The notes: generated by a model not told the origin, from the sequence alone. A stretch of DNA of 5,488 nt from Oscillospiraceae bacterium (GCA_004555865.1 SFJO01000037.1:1-5488), one strand, 5' to 3'. Positions 1 through 5,223 are shown, counted from the stretch's first letter. Numbers and translations are program-made.

Positions 1-25
1 GATCCAGCTTCCCTCGTTCAAGCAT
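1..25 (-). CDS. Possible 5' end of a divergent gene (partial, runs off left edge)
   Basis: On the minus strand an ATG at 25-23 opens a frame reading MLERGKLD before the window ends. It is preceded by GGTGAT (36-31), which complements the 16S rRNA tail, at a spacing of 5 nt. An extended -10 element (TGG then TAAAAT) lies at 52-44. The implied leader is only about 12 nt, which is short but possible. Eight residues are too few to assign a family, so no product is proposed. Alternatively, the region could be the tail of a plus-strand gene ending at TAA 55-57, which would better explain the plus-strand terminator at 101-140. Confidence 0.3.
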
Positions 26-43
26 CTTTCATCACCCATGCTT

Positions 44-52
44 ATTTTACCA
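44..52 (-). promoter_or_regulatory. Possible extended -10 promoter element on the minus strand
   Basis: Read on the minus strand, 52-44 is TGG followed by TAAAAT, matching a TGn extended -10. No convincing -35 box lies 16-18 bp upstream; the nearest hexamer there is TGGGCT. It would serve the putative divergent start at position 25. Confidence 0.3.
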
Positions 53-100
53 TATAAATGCGAAAAAGCCCAGCTATGCTCGACTTTTTCGACAGCCTGG

Positions 101-140
101 GGCATCCGCACAGTCTGACTGTGCGGATGCCTGTTTTTTT
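101..140 (+). terminator. Strong rho-independent terminator
   Basis: GGCATCCGCACAG (101-113) pairs perfectly with CTGTGCGGATGCC (119-131) around a TCTGA loop whose end bases can also pair. The hairpin is followed by TG and seven T (134-140). The T tract is only on the plus-strand side, so it terminates rightward transcription. It sits between a possible leftward start (25) and a rightward promoter (187-215), where no annotated gene needs it. It either ends a gene left of the window or terminates a short leader or small RNA. The hairpin is preceded by TTTTTCGACAGCCTG (85-99), a motif also seen before the terminator at 1465-1501. Confidence 0.85.
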
Positions 141-143
141 GAG

Positions 144-157
144 CCGGTCACGACCGG
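144..157. promoter_or_regulatory. Short perfect dyad upstream of the peptidase promoter
   Basis: CCGGTC (144-149) and GACCGG (152-157) form a perfect 6-bp dyad around AC, about 30 bp upstream of the -35 box at 187. It could be an operator or a small hairpin following the terminator. There is no evidence for a particular regulator. Confidence 0.3.
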
Positions 158-186
158 AAAAACGGTCCCTGCCCCGGAAAATACGG

Positions 187-215
187 TTGCCTCCCTGCTC
201 CTGCGGCGGTATACT
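187..215 (+). promoter_or_regulatory. Sigma-70-type promoter of the M28 peptidase gene
   Basis: TTGCCT (187-192) and TATACT (210-215) are separated by the optimal 17 bp. Transcription would begin near 222, giving a leader of about 50 nt before the ATG at 273. This matches the position of the ribosome binding site AAGGAGG (260-266). Confidence 0.7.
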
Positions 216-259
216 GAACGGAGAGACAAACCACCGGAATGACCGCCATCACAAGACCG

Positions 260-266
260 AAGGAGG
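260..266 (+). promoter_or_regulatory. Ribosome binding site of the M28 peptidase gene
   Basis: AAGGAGG lies 6 nt before the ATG at 273. It is near the consensus and fixes the start codon, excluding other frames that open nearby. Confidence 0.85.
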
Positions 267-272
267 GTCCCC

Positions 273-1268
273 ATGCGTCCACCCAGACGATTTATCAGAA
301 ATACCGTTGTTCTTGCGGGAATCCTGTCCGCCCTCCTCTGCGCCGGACGCGGCGCACCCCCGGCGGACAAGGGAACGCCCTGGGATCTGCGCGCGGAGCA
401 GATCCGGCAGGACACGGAATACCTCTGCGATACCATCGGCGTCCGCATCACGGGAACCGCCGGGGAGATCGCCGCCTGCGACTGGATCATGGAGACGCTG
501 GAAGACGCGGGCTTCTCCGCTGACACGGAGGACCCCACCCTGCGGCGGGTCCCCTTTGAGGGCCTGATGGGGAAAACCAGTGAAAACGTGATCGCCGTCT
601 GCAATCCCGGCTCCGGCGGTCCGCTGTTCTCCATCACCGCCCACTATGACAGCGTGGAGACGACGCCGGGGGCCAGGGACAATGCCGCCGCGGCGGCGGT
701 TTTGCTGGAGATCGCCCGCTGTCTGGGGCCGGAAAACGACGGCTTCCCCTGTGAGATCCGGATGGTGTTTCCCGGCTCTGAGGAAAACGGCTACCACGGC
801 TCCGCCGCTTACGTCGCGTCGCTGTCGGAGGCGGAAAAGGCCCGCCATCTGGGGGCCTTCAACATGGACATCTCCGCCGCCTCGCCGGAGGACCAGGCGG
901 TGCTGGTCTGCTATACCCTGGGGAAAACGGAGGACGGCGTCTATCAGGAGGGGGACTTTCTGGAGCCGGCGGAGGGACGGCTCTCCGCCGCCGTGACGGC
1001 GGCGTATGAGACGCTCTACGGAAAGAACATCGGCGGCGTCTTCCACATGGGTGAAAGCGACCACATCAGCTTCCACAACGCGGGGCTGGAGGCCGTCAAC
1101 GTCTGCTGGCGCAGGCTGGAGAACGGCGAGCCCCGTCTTCCGGACAGCTATCACCGCCCGGAGGACACTCCGGCGGAGCTGGACTATGAGACAGCCCGTG
1201 CCAGCGGGCGCTGCATCCTGGAGGCCATCCACACCCTGGCTGCCGCCGGGGAAGCCGGACAGCGGTGA
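273..1268 (+). CDS. M28-family zinc aminopeptidase, exported
   Basis: This is a 331-residue metallopeptidase of the M28 family (aminopeptidase Y/glutaminyl-cyclase fold), predicted to remove N-terminal residues from peptides using two zinc ions. The expected residues appear in order: HYDS (zinc ligand H124 and D126), ARDN (bridging D136), SEEN (catalytic E170 and zinc ligand E171), NMD (ligand D199), ESDH (261-264) and YHRPEDT (ligand H294). The catalytic set therefore looks complete. The N-terminus has a basic stretch (RPPRR) followed by a hydrophobic segment at about residues 11-24, consistent with a signal peptide or anchor. The cysteine at 23 lacks a proper lipobox, so a lipoprotein is unlikely. 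It has its own promoter and ribosome binding site and looks monocistronic, followed by hairpins. The substrate is unknown; salvage of extracellular peptides is an inference. Confidence 0.9.
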   Translation: MRPPRRFIRNTVVLAGILSALLCAGRGAPPADKGTPWDLRAEQIRQDTEYLCDTIGVRITGTAGEIAACDWIMETLEDAGFSADTEDPTLRRVPFEGLMGKTSENVIAVCNPGSGGPLFSITAHYDSVETTPGARDNAAAAAVLLEIARCLGPENDGFPCEIRMVFPGSEENGYHGSAAYVASLSEAEKARHLGAFNMDISAASPEDQAVLVCYTLGKTEDGVYQEGDFLEPAEGRLSAAVTAAYETLYGKNIGGVFHMGESDHISFHNAGLEAVNVCWRRLENGEPRLPDSYHRPEDTPAELDYETARASGRCILEAIHTLAAAGEAGQR

Positions 1269-1304
1269 GGTCCGGCACTGGAAAAGTGCATGCAGAGAAC
1301 AGAC

Positions 1305-1333
1305 AGCCGCCCGGAGCATTGCTCCGGGCGGCT
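1305..1333. repeat. Perfect 13-bp GC-rich stem-loop
   Basis: AGCCGCCCGGAGC (1305-1317) pairs perfectly with GCTCCGGGCGGCT (1321-1333) around a 3-nt ATT loop. There is no T tract on either side, so it is not a classical terminator by itself. It is the first of several hairpins after the peptidase stop codon and may stabilise that mRNA's 3' end or belong to a dispersed palindromic repeat. Confidence 0.7.
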
Positions 1334-1345
1334 CGCGGCGCAAAC

Positions 1346-1366
1346 GCCTGCTAACGCAGGCTTTTT
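1346..1366 (+). terminator. Likely terminator of the M28 peptidase gene
   Basis: GCCTGC (1346-1351) pairs with GCAGGC (1356-1361) around TAAC and is followed by five T (1362-1366). The stem is short but GC-rich, and the site lies about 80 nt after the peptidase stop codon. The same T run can instead pair with the A run at 1420-1425 (see the next hairpin). Confidence 0.55.
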
Positions 1367-1426
1367 GCAGACATTCGATTCCATACGAAGGGGCTCCCGC
1401 CCCCTCGTACTCCCCCTGCAAAAAAG
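1361..1426. repeat. Nested long inverted repeat
   Basis: The outer arms are CTTTTTGCAG (1361-1370) and CTGCAAAAAAG (1416-1426). Inside them, TACGAAGGGGC (1384-1394) pairs with GCCCCCTCGTA (1399-1409) around TCCC, with one A-C mismatch. A competing pairing also exists: CCCCTG (1413-1418) with CAGGGG (1444-1449). The arms share bases, so the structures are mutually exclusive. This could be part of a dispersed repeat or a structured transcript. No coding gene is supported here. Confidence 0.55.
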
Positions 1427-1464
1427 AACTTCTTTCCTTCAAACAGGGGATTTTCGACAAGCTG

Positions 1465-1501
1465 AGAGGAGAAACCGAAGGTTCGGTTTCTCCTCTTTTT
1501 T
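1465..1501 (+). terminator. Strong rho-independent terminator
   Basis: AGAGGAGAAACCGAA (1465-1479) pairs with TTCGGTTTCTCCTCT (1482-1496), leaving GG at the apex, and is followed by a run of T to 1501. It acts on rightward transcripts and would be the backstop for the peptidase gene before the convergent DUF362 gene. It is preceded by TTTTCGACAAGCTG (1451-1464), nearly the same prefix as the terminator at 101-140. Confidence 0.85.
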
Positions 1502-1553
1502 GTAAGATGCTGCTTTCTGCCGCGATGGCGGGCTTCCCCTCAAGGGAAAGCCA
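1502..1553 (-). repeat. Partial, inverted copy of the repeat found at 2836-2890
   Basis: On the minus strand this stretch begins GGCTTTCCCTTGAGGGGAAGC and ends GCATCTTAC. The plus-strand stretch 2836-2890 begins GGCTTCCCCTCAGGGAAGC and ends with the identical GCATCTTAC. The spacing is similar and the middle is partly alike (GCC and CGGCA blocks). It therefore looks like a diverged half-copy of the MITE-like element, in opposite orientation, so the DUF362 gene lies between inverted copies. Confidence 0.5.
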
Positions 1554-1570
1554 AAATTTCGCGGCGGCGG

Positions 1571-1627
1571 TTACTTGCCGGCCAGGTCAAAGTGGGTGAT
1601 GCCGTGGTCAAAGGCGGCAAAGCGGAT
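1571..1627 (-). pseudogene. Remnant of an aldo/keto reductase gene
   Basis: Directly after the DUF362 stop codon, a different minus-strand frame reads IRFAAFDHGITHFDLAGK and then TAA. The core AFDHGITHFDLA closely matches the conserved N-terminal segment of aldo/keto reductases, AFDxGITHFDLANNYG, which carries the catalytic Asp and ends just before the catalytic Tyr. Only this piece survives. Homology stops after FDLA and is followed by the repeat copy at 1502-1553. No other part of the enzyme is visible in the window. It is best read as a scar of deletion or repeat-associated rearrangement. The family match is from memory of the motif and the fragment is short, so a chance resemblance cannot be excluded. 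Confidence 0.5.
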
Positions 1628-2751
1628 TACTTCATCTTCACCAGCTCGTAGGTGCGGCTGCCCAGGCCGATCTTCTCGGCGTGGGCCAGGCAGCTCTCCC
1701 AGACGGATTCCGGGGTGGTGTCCCGGAAGGGGTCGCCCAGGCTTACAAAGCCGGGGGCGCTCTGGTTGTCGGTCAGGCGGCTGTTGGGCAGCGGGGCGGC
1801 GGCGCAGCACAGGTCGGCGCAGGCCTGATCCAGGGCCACAGGGTCCTTGCTGGCCAGCATACCGATGTCCGGCAGAACGGGCACATCGTTCTCGGGGTGG
1901 CAGTCGCAGAAGGGAGACACGTCCATGATGAGGCTGATGTGGAACTGGGGGCGGCCGTCCACCACGGCCTTGGCGTACTCGGTCATCTTGCGGTTCAGGT
2001 CGTCGTTGGCGCTGGCGTTCTCGTTGTAAATGGCGTCGAAGTTGCAGCGGCCCAGGCAGCGGCCGCAGCCGACGCACTTGTCGTGGTCGATGTGGGCGCG
2101 GTTGTTCTCGTCAAAGTAGATGGCGTTCTGGCCGCACTCCTGCGTGCAGGCATGGCAGCCGCGGCACAGGCTCTGGTCAATGTCCGGCTTGCCGGAGTTG
2201 TGCTGTTCCATCTTGCCGGCGCGGCTGCCGCAGCCCATGCCGATGTTCTTGATGGCGCCGCCGAAGCCGGTGCTCTCGTGGCACTTGAAGTGGCTCAGGC
2301 TGATGAACACGTCCGCGTCCATCACGGCGCGGCCAATTTTGGCCTTCTTCACGTATTCACCGCCCACCACGGGCACCTCCACATCGTCGGTGCCCTTCAG
2401 GCCGTCGCCGATGATGATCTGGCAGCCGGTGGAGAAGGGGGAGAAGCCGTTCTCATAGGCGGCCTCAATGTGCTCCAGCGCGTTTTTGCGGCGGCCGGGG
2501 TACAGGGTGTTGCAGTCGGTGAGGAAGGGCACGCCGCCGCACTCCTTCACCAGGTCGGCCACCACCTTGGCGTAGTTGGGCCGCAGGAAAGACAGGTTGC
2601 CCGGCTCGCCAAAGTGCATCTTGATGGCAACAAATTTGCCGTCCAGATCCATGCCGGGCAGGCCGGCGCGGCGCAGCAGACGGGTGAGCTTTTCCGGCAC
2701 ACTGGTGCCGGGTTTGGCACGGAAATCCGTGAAAAACACCTGAGAGGTCAT
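1627..2751 (-). CDS. DUF362 protein with two [4Fe-4S] clusters
   Basis: This 374-residue protein matches the uncharacterised Fe-S centre proteins of the DUF362 type (COG2768-like). The N-terminal half carries the family signature: KMHFGEPGN (44-52), a GGVPFLTDCNTLYPGRR block (72-88), and SHFKCHESTGFGGAIKNIGMG (about 153-173). Inserted before the C-terminal part is a bacterial ferredoxin module: C196-C199-C202-C206 and C226-C229-C232-C236, each CxxCxxCxxxC, enough for two [4Fe-4S] clusters. The C-terminal part (about 270-374) continues the DUF362 domain. No signal peptide or membrane segment is seen, so it is probably cytoplasmic. GGAG lies 7 nt before the start (2762-2759 on the minus strand). 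The length is normal for the family and the gene looks intact. An electron-transfer role is inferred from the clusters; the reaction is unknown. Confidence 0.9.
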   Translation of the reverse strand: MTSQVFFTDFRAKPGTSVPEKLTRLLRRAGLPGMDLDGKFVAIKMHFGEPGNLSFLRPNYAKVVADLVKECGGVPFLTDCNTLYPGRRKNALEHIEAAYENGFSPFSTGCQIIIGDGLKGTDDVEVPVVGGEYVKKAKIGRAVMDADVFISLSHFKCHESTGFGGAIKNIGMGCGSRAGKMEQHNSGKPDIDQSLCRGCHACTQECGQNAIYFDENNRAHIDHDKCVGCGRCLGRCNFDAIYNENASANDDLNRKMTEYAKAVVDGRPQFHISLIMDVSPFCDCHPENDVPVLPDIGMLASKDPVALDQACADLCCAAAPLPNSRLTDNQSAPGFVSLGDPFRDTTPESVWESCLAHAEKIGLGSRTYELVKMK

Positions 2752-2758
2752 GTAGGTT

Positions 2759-2762
2759 CTCC
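2759..2762 (-). promoter_or_regulatory. Ribosome binding site of the DUF362 gene
   Basis: The minus strand reads AAAAGGAGAA before a 7-nt gap to the ATG at 2751. This supports the start codon. No clear sigma-70 promoter was found between the gene and the repeat element at 2834-3026, so transcription may start within or beyond that element. Confidence 0.75.
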
Positions 2763-2833
2763 TTTTATTTTGGGGATGGATATGGGAGGGATCGGGCGCA
2801 ATCCGATTGTTGGGGGCGTTTGCCGCAGAGCCG

Positions 2834-3026
2834 TAGGCTTCCCCTCAGGGAAGCTGGCGGCGGCAACCGACGGATGAGGGGGCATCTTACATTTGCGGCC
2901 AGTACGCGGCAGTGACGGAAGGATAAGGCCGCCTGCCCTGCCTTTGGCTTGCAGAGGAGATGTGCGCCCCTCCTCATCCGCCTCACATCCGTTCGGAACC
3001 TTCCCCTCAAGGGGAAGGCTTCGAAC
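2834..3026. mobile_element. MITE-like inverted-repeat element, non-coding
   Basis: The stretch between two minus-strand genes folds back on itself through successive arms: GGCTTCCCC (2836-2844) with GGGGAAGGCT (3011-3020), CGGATGAGG (2871-2879) with CCTCATCCG (2972-2980), CATCT (2883-2887) with AGATG (2958-2962), and GCGGCC (2895-2900) with GGCCGC (2927-2932). Each end also carries its own small hairpin: GCTTCCC/GGGAAGC at 2837-2854 and CCTTCCCC/GGGGAAGG at 2999-3018. It encodes no protein. The size of about 190 bp and the nested symmetry fit a miniature inverted-repeat element. I see no certain target-site duplication, so the exact ends are approximate. A diverged half-copy lies at 1502-1553. 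Confidence 0.6.
2991..3026. repeat. Long hairpin just after the 536-residue gene
   Basis: GTTCG (2991-2995) pairs with CGAAC (3022-3026), continuing through one G-T pair and one mismatch into CCTTCCCC (2999-3006) and GGGGAAGG (3011-3018) around TCAA. It starts 7 nt past the stop codon of the gene ending at 3034. It has no T run in that gene's direction, so it may stabilise the mRNA end rather than terminate it. It also forms the right end of the MITE-like element. Confidence 0.65.
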
Positions 3027-3033
3027 GCGCCGA

Positions 3034-4644
3034 TCAGAACGGCACGTCCTCGTCCGGGGCAGGGGCAAACAGAGCGTGGGGAAGGCGGGTGGGCTGGCTG
3101 GGCTGCTGAGCCTGGGCGGGGTCGTACACATCCAGCGGTTCATAGGGGCTGGTCATCTCAGCGGCAGGATCGGGGCGATCCTGCTCCAGCTGGGCAGTCA
3201 TGGCCTCCATGGCTGCCGGCGCCACCCCAAGCTGGGCCAGCTCGCTCTCGGTCAGGGCCTGGGCACGGCAGACCTTGCGGGCCGTATGCAGACGCATTCC
3301 CTGACGGATCTGCGGCAGGAAGGTGACGGGCAGGTCAAAGCGGGTGGTGAAGCTGTTCTCCAGCTCCGGCAGCAGCGAGGGGTCCAGCAGGTCGGACACC
3401 ACGAATTTGTATTCGCGGCCGATCTCATCCCGAATGCGGCCATAGGGCGGGGTGCCCTGCGCCAAGAAGTAGCACAGCACACCCGATACGCGGGGGTCAT
3501 GCAGCTCCACATTTTCCTTCAGCAGGCACACGTCGTCGGCCTGATCCCGCAGGCCGGTGGGGGTGCTGCGCATTCCCAGGCGGCAGCGCACCTCCTGATC
3601 CACACCTTGCCCCAGTTCCAGCAGCTGGCGCAGCAGGGGGTCGTTGACCTGGTTGTAATGGAAGAAGGTGCCCTTTTCATCGCCGTCGTCCCGCTTCAGG
3701 TAGCCCAGGTGCTTAAAGGCGCTGTAATAGGTGATGCGCCCGGTGTAATACTGCGGGGCGGCCGGTTCGCTTCCGGCGGCCACCGGGGCAGGCGGGCACT
3801 GCAGGCGCAGCGGGTCGGCCTGCTGGGGCAGATAGGTGGGGTCGCCCGCCACGGTGAGGGTCTGCCACAGCTGTTCGGCCGCGTCGGGGCTGCTCAGCTC
3901 CGGCAGGGGCAGGTCGGCCTGCCGGGCCAGATACACCCCGGCGCCGAACAGCCACTGGGCGCTCTGGGCGGGCTTGCCCTGGGCGTACCGGGCCAGCCAG
4001 GCGCAGCCGTCGCCGCCCGCGCCTGCCAGGGCGTGCACCGCCAGGGCGCTCTCGGCACCGGTTTCCAGCGTCATCAGGCCAAGGGCGGCGGCGTCCACCG
4101 GGTCGGTGGGGCCGAGGGCCAGGGCGCTTTCATACTGGCCGCCCATCAGATACTGGGCGGCGATGGTCTCCCGCAGGTCTCGGCCGGGCTTGCCCTCCCG
4201 CCAGACGGCCGCATACAGGGTGTGGGCCTGGGGCAGGTGGGCAAAGGGGATGGCAATGCGGTTCACCACGCTGGCGCACAGGTCGTGCAGCTGGTCGGGG
4301 GTGGCGCTCTCCCAGCGGGAGGCGAAGGCCCGAACCTCGGTGGTGAAGGCCGTGTCGCTCTGGGCCAGAGCCAGTTCCAGTGCGGCCTTCACGCTCAGGG
4401 GCTGCGCCTTGGGCTCCGCAAACGGCTCGCACAGCAGGGCGGCGGGGTCCCGGCGGGGCACCTGATAGGCGCAGATGGTCTCAAAGGGCAGGTAGAGCAG
4501 CCGGTCCTCCTGAATCAGCGCCACATCCTCATCGGAAACGTCGGAAATGGTACCTTCCTGCCAGCTGCCGAGGGCGTGCAGGCACACCGGGTCGCCGGGC
4601 TGAAGGCTTTGCAGATAGTGAAGCAGTCGTCGTGTAATGGCCAT
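3034..4644 (-). CDS. Unknown protein: Sm-like + tandem cold-shock-like OB folds + SSB-like C-terminal tip
   Basis: This 536-residue protein is not a family I recognise by name. Residues about 10-62 (GDPVCLHALGSWQEGTISDV, then DEDVALI and FETICAYQ) resemble a small Sm-like beta barrel. Residues about 85-280 are Ala/Leu-rich and helical, perhaps TPR-like. Residues 300-375 resemble a cold-shock domain, with an RNP1-like KHLGYLKRD (311-319) and an RNP2-like GTFFHYNQV (325-333). Residues 387-458 look like a second, with PPYGRIRDE (399-407) and EYKFVVSDLLD (411-421). Residues 490-530 are a Pro/Gln/Ala-rich linker, and the protein ends DEDVPF, like the SSB acidic tip. The start at 4644 (MAITRRLL) is preferred over an in-frame ATG at 5097, because GAGGT sits 8 nt upstream and the longer extension is GC-poor, Cys/Phe/His-rich and not domain-like. 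A role in nucleic-acid binding is inferred. Confidence 0.85.
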   Translation of the reverse strand: MAITRRLLHYLQSLQPGDPVCLHALGSWQEGTISDVSDEDVALIQEDRLLYLPFETICAYQVPRRDPAALLCEPFAEPKAQPLSVKAALELALAQSDTAFTTEVRAFASRWESATPDQLHDLCASVVNRIAIPFAHLPQAHTLYAAVWREGKPGRDLRETIAAQYLMGGQYESALALGPTDPVDAAALGLMTLETGAESALAVHALAGAGGDGCAWLARYAQGKPAQSAQWLFGAGVYLARQADLPLPELSSPDAAEQLWQTLTVAGDPTYLPQQADPLRLQCPPAPVAAGSEPAAPQYYTGRITYYSAFKHLGYLKRDDGDEKGTFFHYNQVNDPLLRQLLELGQGVDQEVRCRLGMRSTPTGLRDQADDVCLLKENVELHDPRVSGVLCYFLAQGTPPYGRIRDEIGREYKFVVSDLLDPSLLPELENSFTTRFDLPVTFLPQIRQGMRLHTARKVCRAQALTESELAQLGVAPAAMEAMTAQLEQDRPDPAAEMTSPYEPLDVYDPAQAQQPSQPTRLPHALFAPAPDEDVPF

Positions 4645-4652
4645 AATCAAAT

Positions 4653-4657
4653 ACCTC
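4653..4657 (-). promoter_or_regulatory. Ribosome binding site of the 536-residue gene
   Basis: The minus strand reads GAGGT 8 nt before the ATG at 4644. This decides the start: no comparable site precedes the in-frame ATG at 5097. A hairpin (4665-4696) lies only 7 nt upstream and could affect ribosome access. Confidence 0.65.
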
Positions 4658-4664
4658 GCGCCCT

Positions 4665-4696
4665 CTGCCGGCACGAAAAAAGTACCAGGCCGGCAG
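4665..4696. promoter_or_regulatory. Stem-loop in the leader of the 536-residue gene
   Basis: CTGCCGGC (4665-4672) pairs perfectly with GCCGGCAG (4689-4696) across a 16-nt loop. In the minus-strand mRNA the loop contains six U. It ends 7 nt before the Shine-Dalgarno site, a position where it could influence translation. Function is inferred only from position. Confidence 0.45.
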
Positions 4697-4832
4697 GAAG
4701 GGCAGTCATGAAAAAAGCGGTGCAGACGGGCCGATGCGCGGGGTGGCCCTGCCCGGAAGAAATATCGCCGGGATAAGACAAAAGTATGCCGGGCAAAGCC
4801 GGCCGCCTGCACCAGATACAGAAAATGAAATG

Positions 4833-4846
4833 AACCAACTGGTTGG
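4833..4846. promoter_or_regulatory. Operator-like overlapping dyads
   Basis: AACCA-AC-TGGTT (4833-4844) and CCAAC-TG-GTTGG (4835-4846) overlap. The site lies just downstream of the minus-strand -10 element at 4861-4856, near the expected transcription start, a classic repressor position. No regulator gene is visible in the window. Confidence 0.4.
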
Positions 4847-4855
4847 CTCGTCCTT

Positions 4856-4861
4856 ATTATA
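4856..4861 (-). promoter_or_regulatory. Candidate -10 element for the 536-residue gene
   Basis: The minus strand reads a perfect TATAAT at 4861-4856. The hexamer 17 bp upstream is TTTTCT (4884-4879), a weak -35. A start near 4849 would give a leader of about 205 nt. That leader contains the dyad at 4833-4846 and the hairpin at 4665-4696. Confidence 0.45.
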
Positions 4862-4921
4862 CAGGCAGAAAAGGGCAAAGAAAAGCCTGAAGCAGAAAAT
4901 TTTGCCGTCTGCGCCGCCCGC

Positions 4922-4951
4922 TTGCAGGGGCTCGGCGGGAGGTGGTATAAT
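4922..4951 (+). promoter_or_regulatory. Candidate rightward promoter with extended -10
   Basis: TTGCAG (4922-4927) and TATAAT (4946-4951) are separated by 18 bp, and TGG directly before the -10 gives an extended -10. It faces the partial membrane-protein gene at 5296, implying a leader of about 340 nt. It lies exactly where the base composition turns AT-rich. Confidence 0.5.
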
Positions 4952-5223
4952 CGGAAAATAATCGCCGCAAACTGCCGAATGTTCGTTGAATATATAAAAC
5001 AATGCAACGGTTTTAAGGAATCTGTCCGGCGAGAGCGGAAAAATAGCAGAAGAAACGATGAACCCGACAGTAATTCACGATTGTCTGCTTTTGGCATACG
5101 GTTCGATACAATAGACTTAATTCACCGACTTCGATTATAATTGTAACGAAAATAGACGAATTTTTGCTAAAACAGACGTTTTGGAAAAGTTCAAAAGTTT
5201 TTGAGAAATTGGGGGAATGCCGG

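Noticed and set aside
333..345. Possible lipoprotein signal (Cys23) in the M28 peptidase
   Set aside because: The residues before the cysteine are Ala-Leu-Leu, which does not fit the lipobox requirement for a small residue at -1.
249..1460. Long minus-strand frame opposite the M28 peptidase
   Set aside because: The plus strand has the complete M28 metal-binding set, a promoter and a ribosome binding site; this frame has none and extends through the hairpin region.
1290..1505. Small plus-strand open frame over the hairpin chain
   Set aside because: Its sequence consists almost wholly of hairpin arms and it has no ribosome binding site, so a spurious frame over structured repeats is more likely.
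1681..2877. Long open frame on the plus strand opposite the DUF362 gene
   Set aside because: The opposite strand encodes a clear family protein with two ferredoxin motifs; this frame is Ala/Val/Gly-rich and also runs into the repeat element.
2893..4776. Long open frame on the plus strand (627 codons)
   Set aside because: It is antisense to the 536-residue gene, and its Gly/Gln/His/Val-rich, low-complexity translation is typical of a mirror frame in GC-rich DNA.
4645..5097. In-frame N-terminal extension of the 3034-4644 gene to an ATG at 5097 (687 residues)
   Set aside because: The extension crosses the AT-rich non-coding region, is rich in Cys, Phe, His and Ser without domain character, and lacks a ribosome binding site, whereas the start at 4644 has GAGGT at 8 nt.
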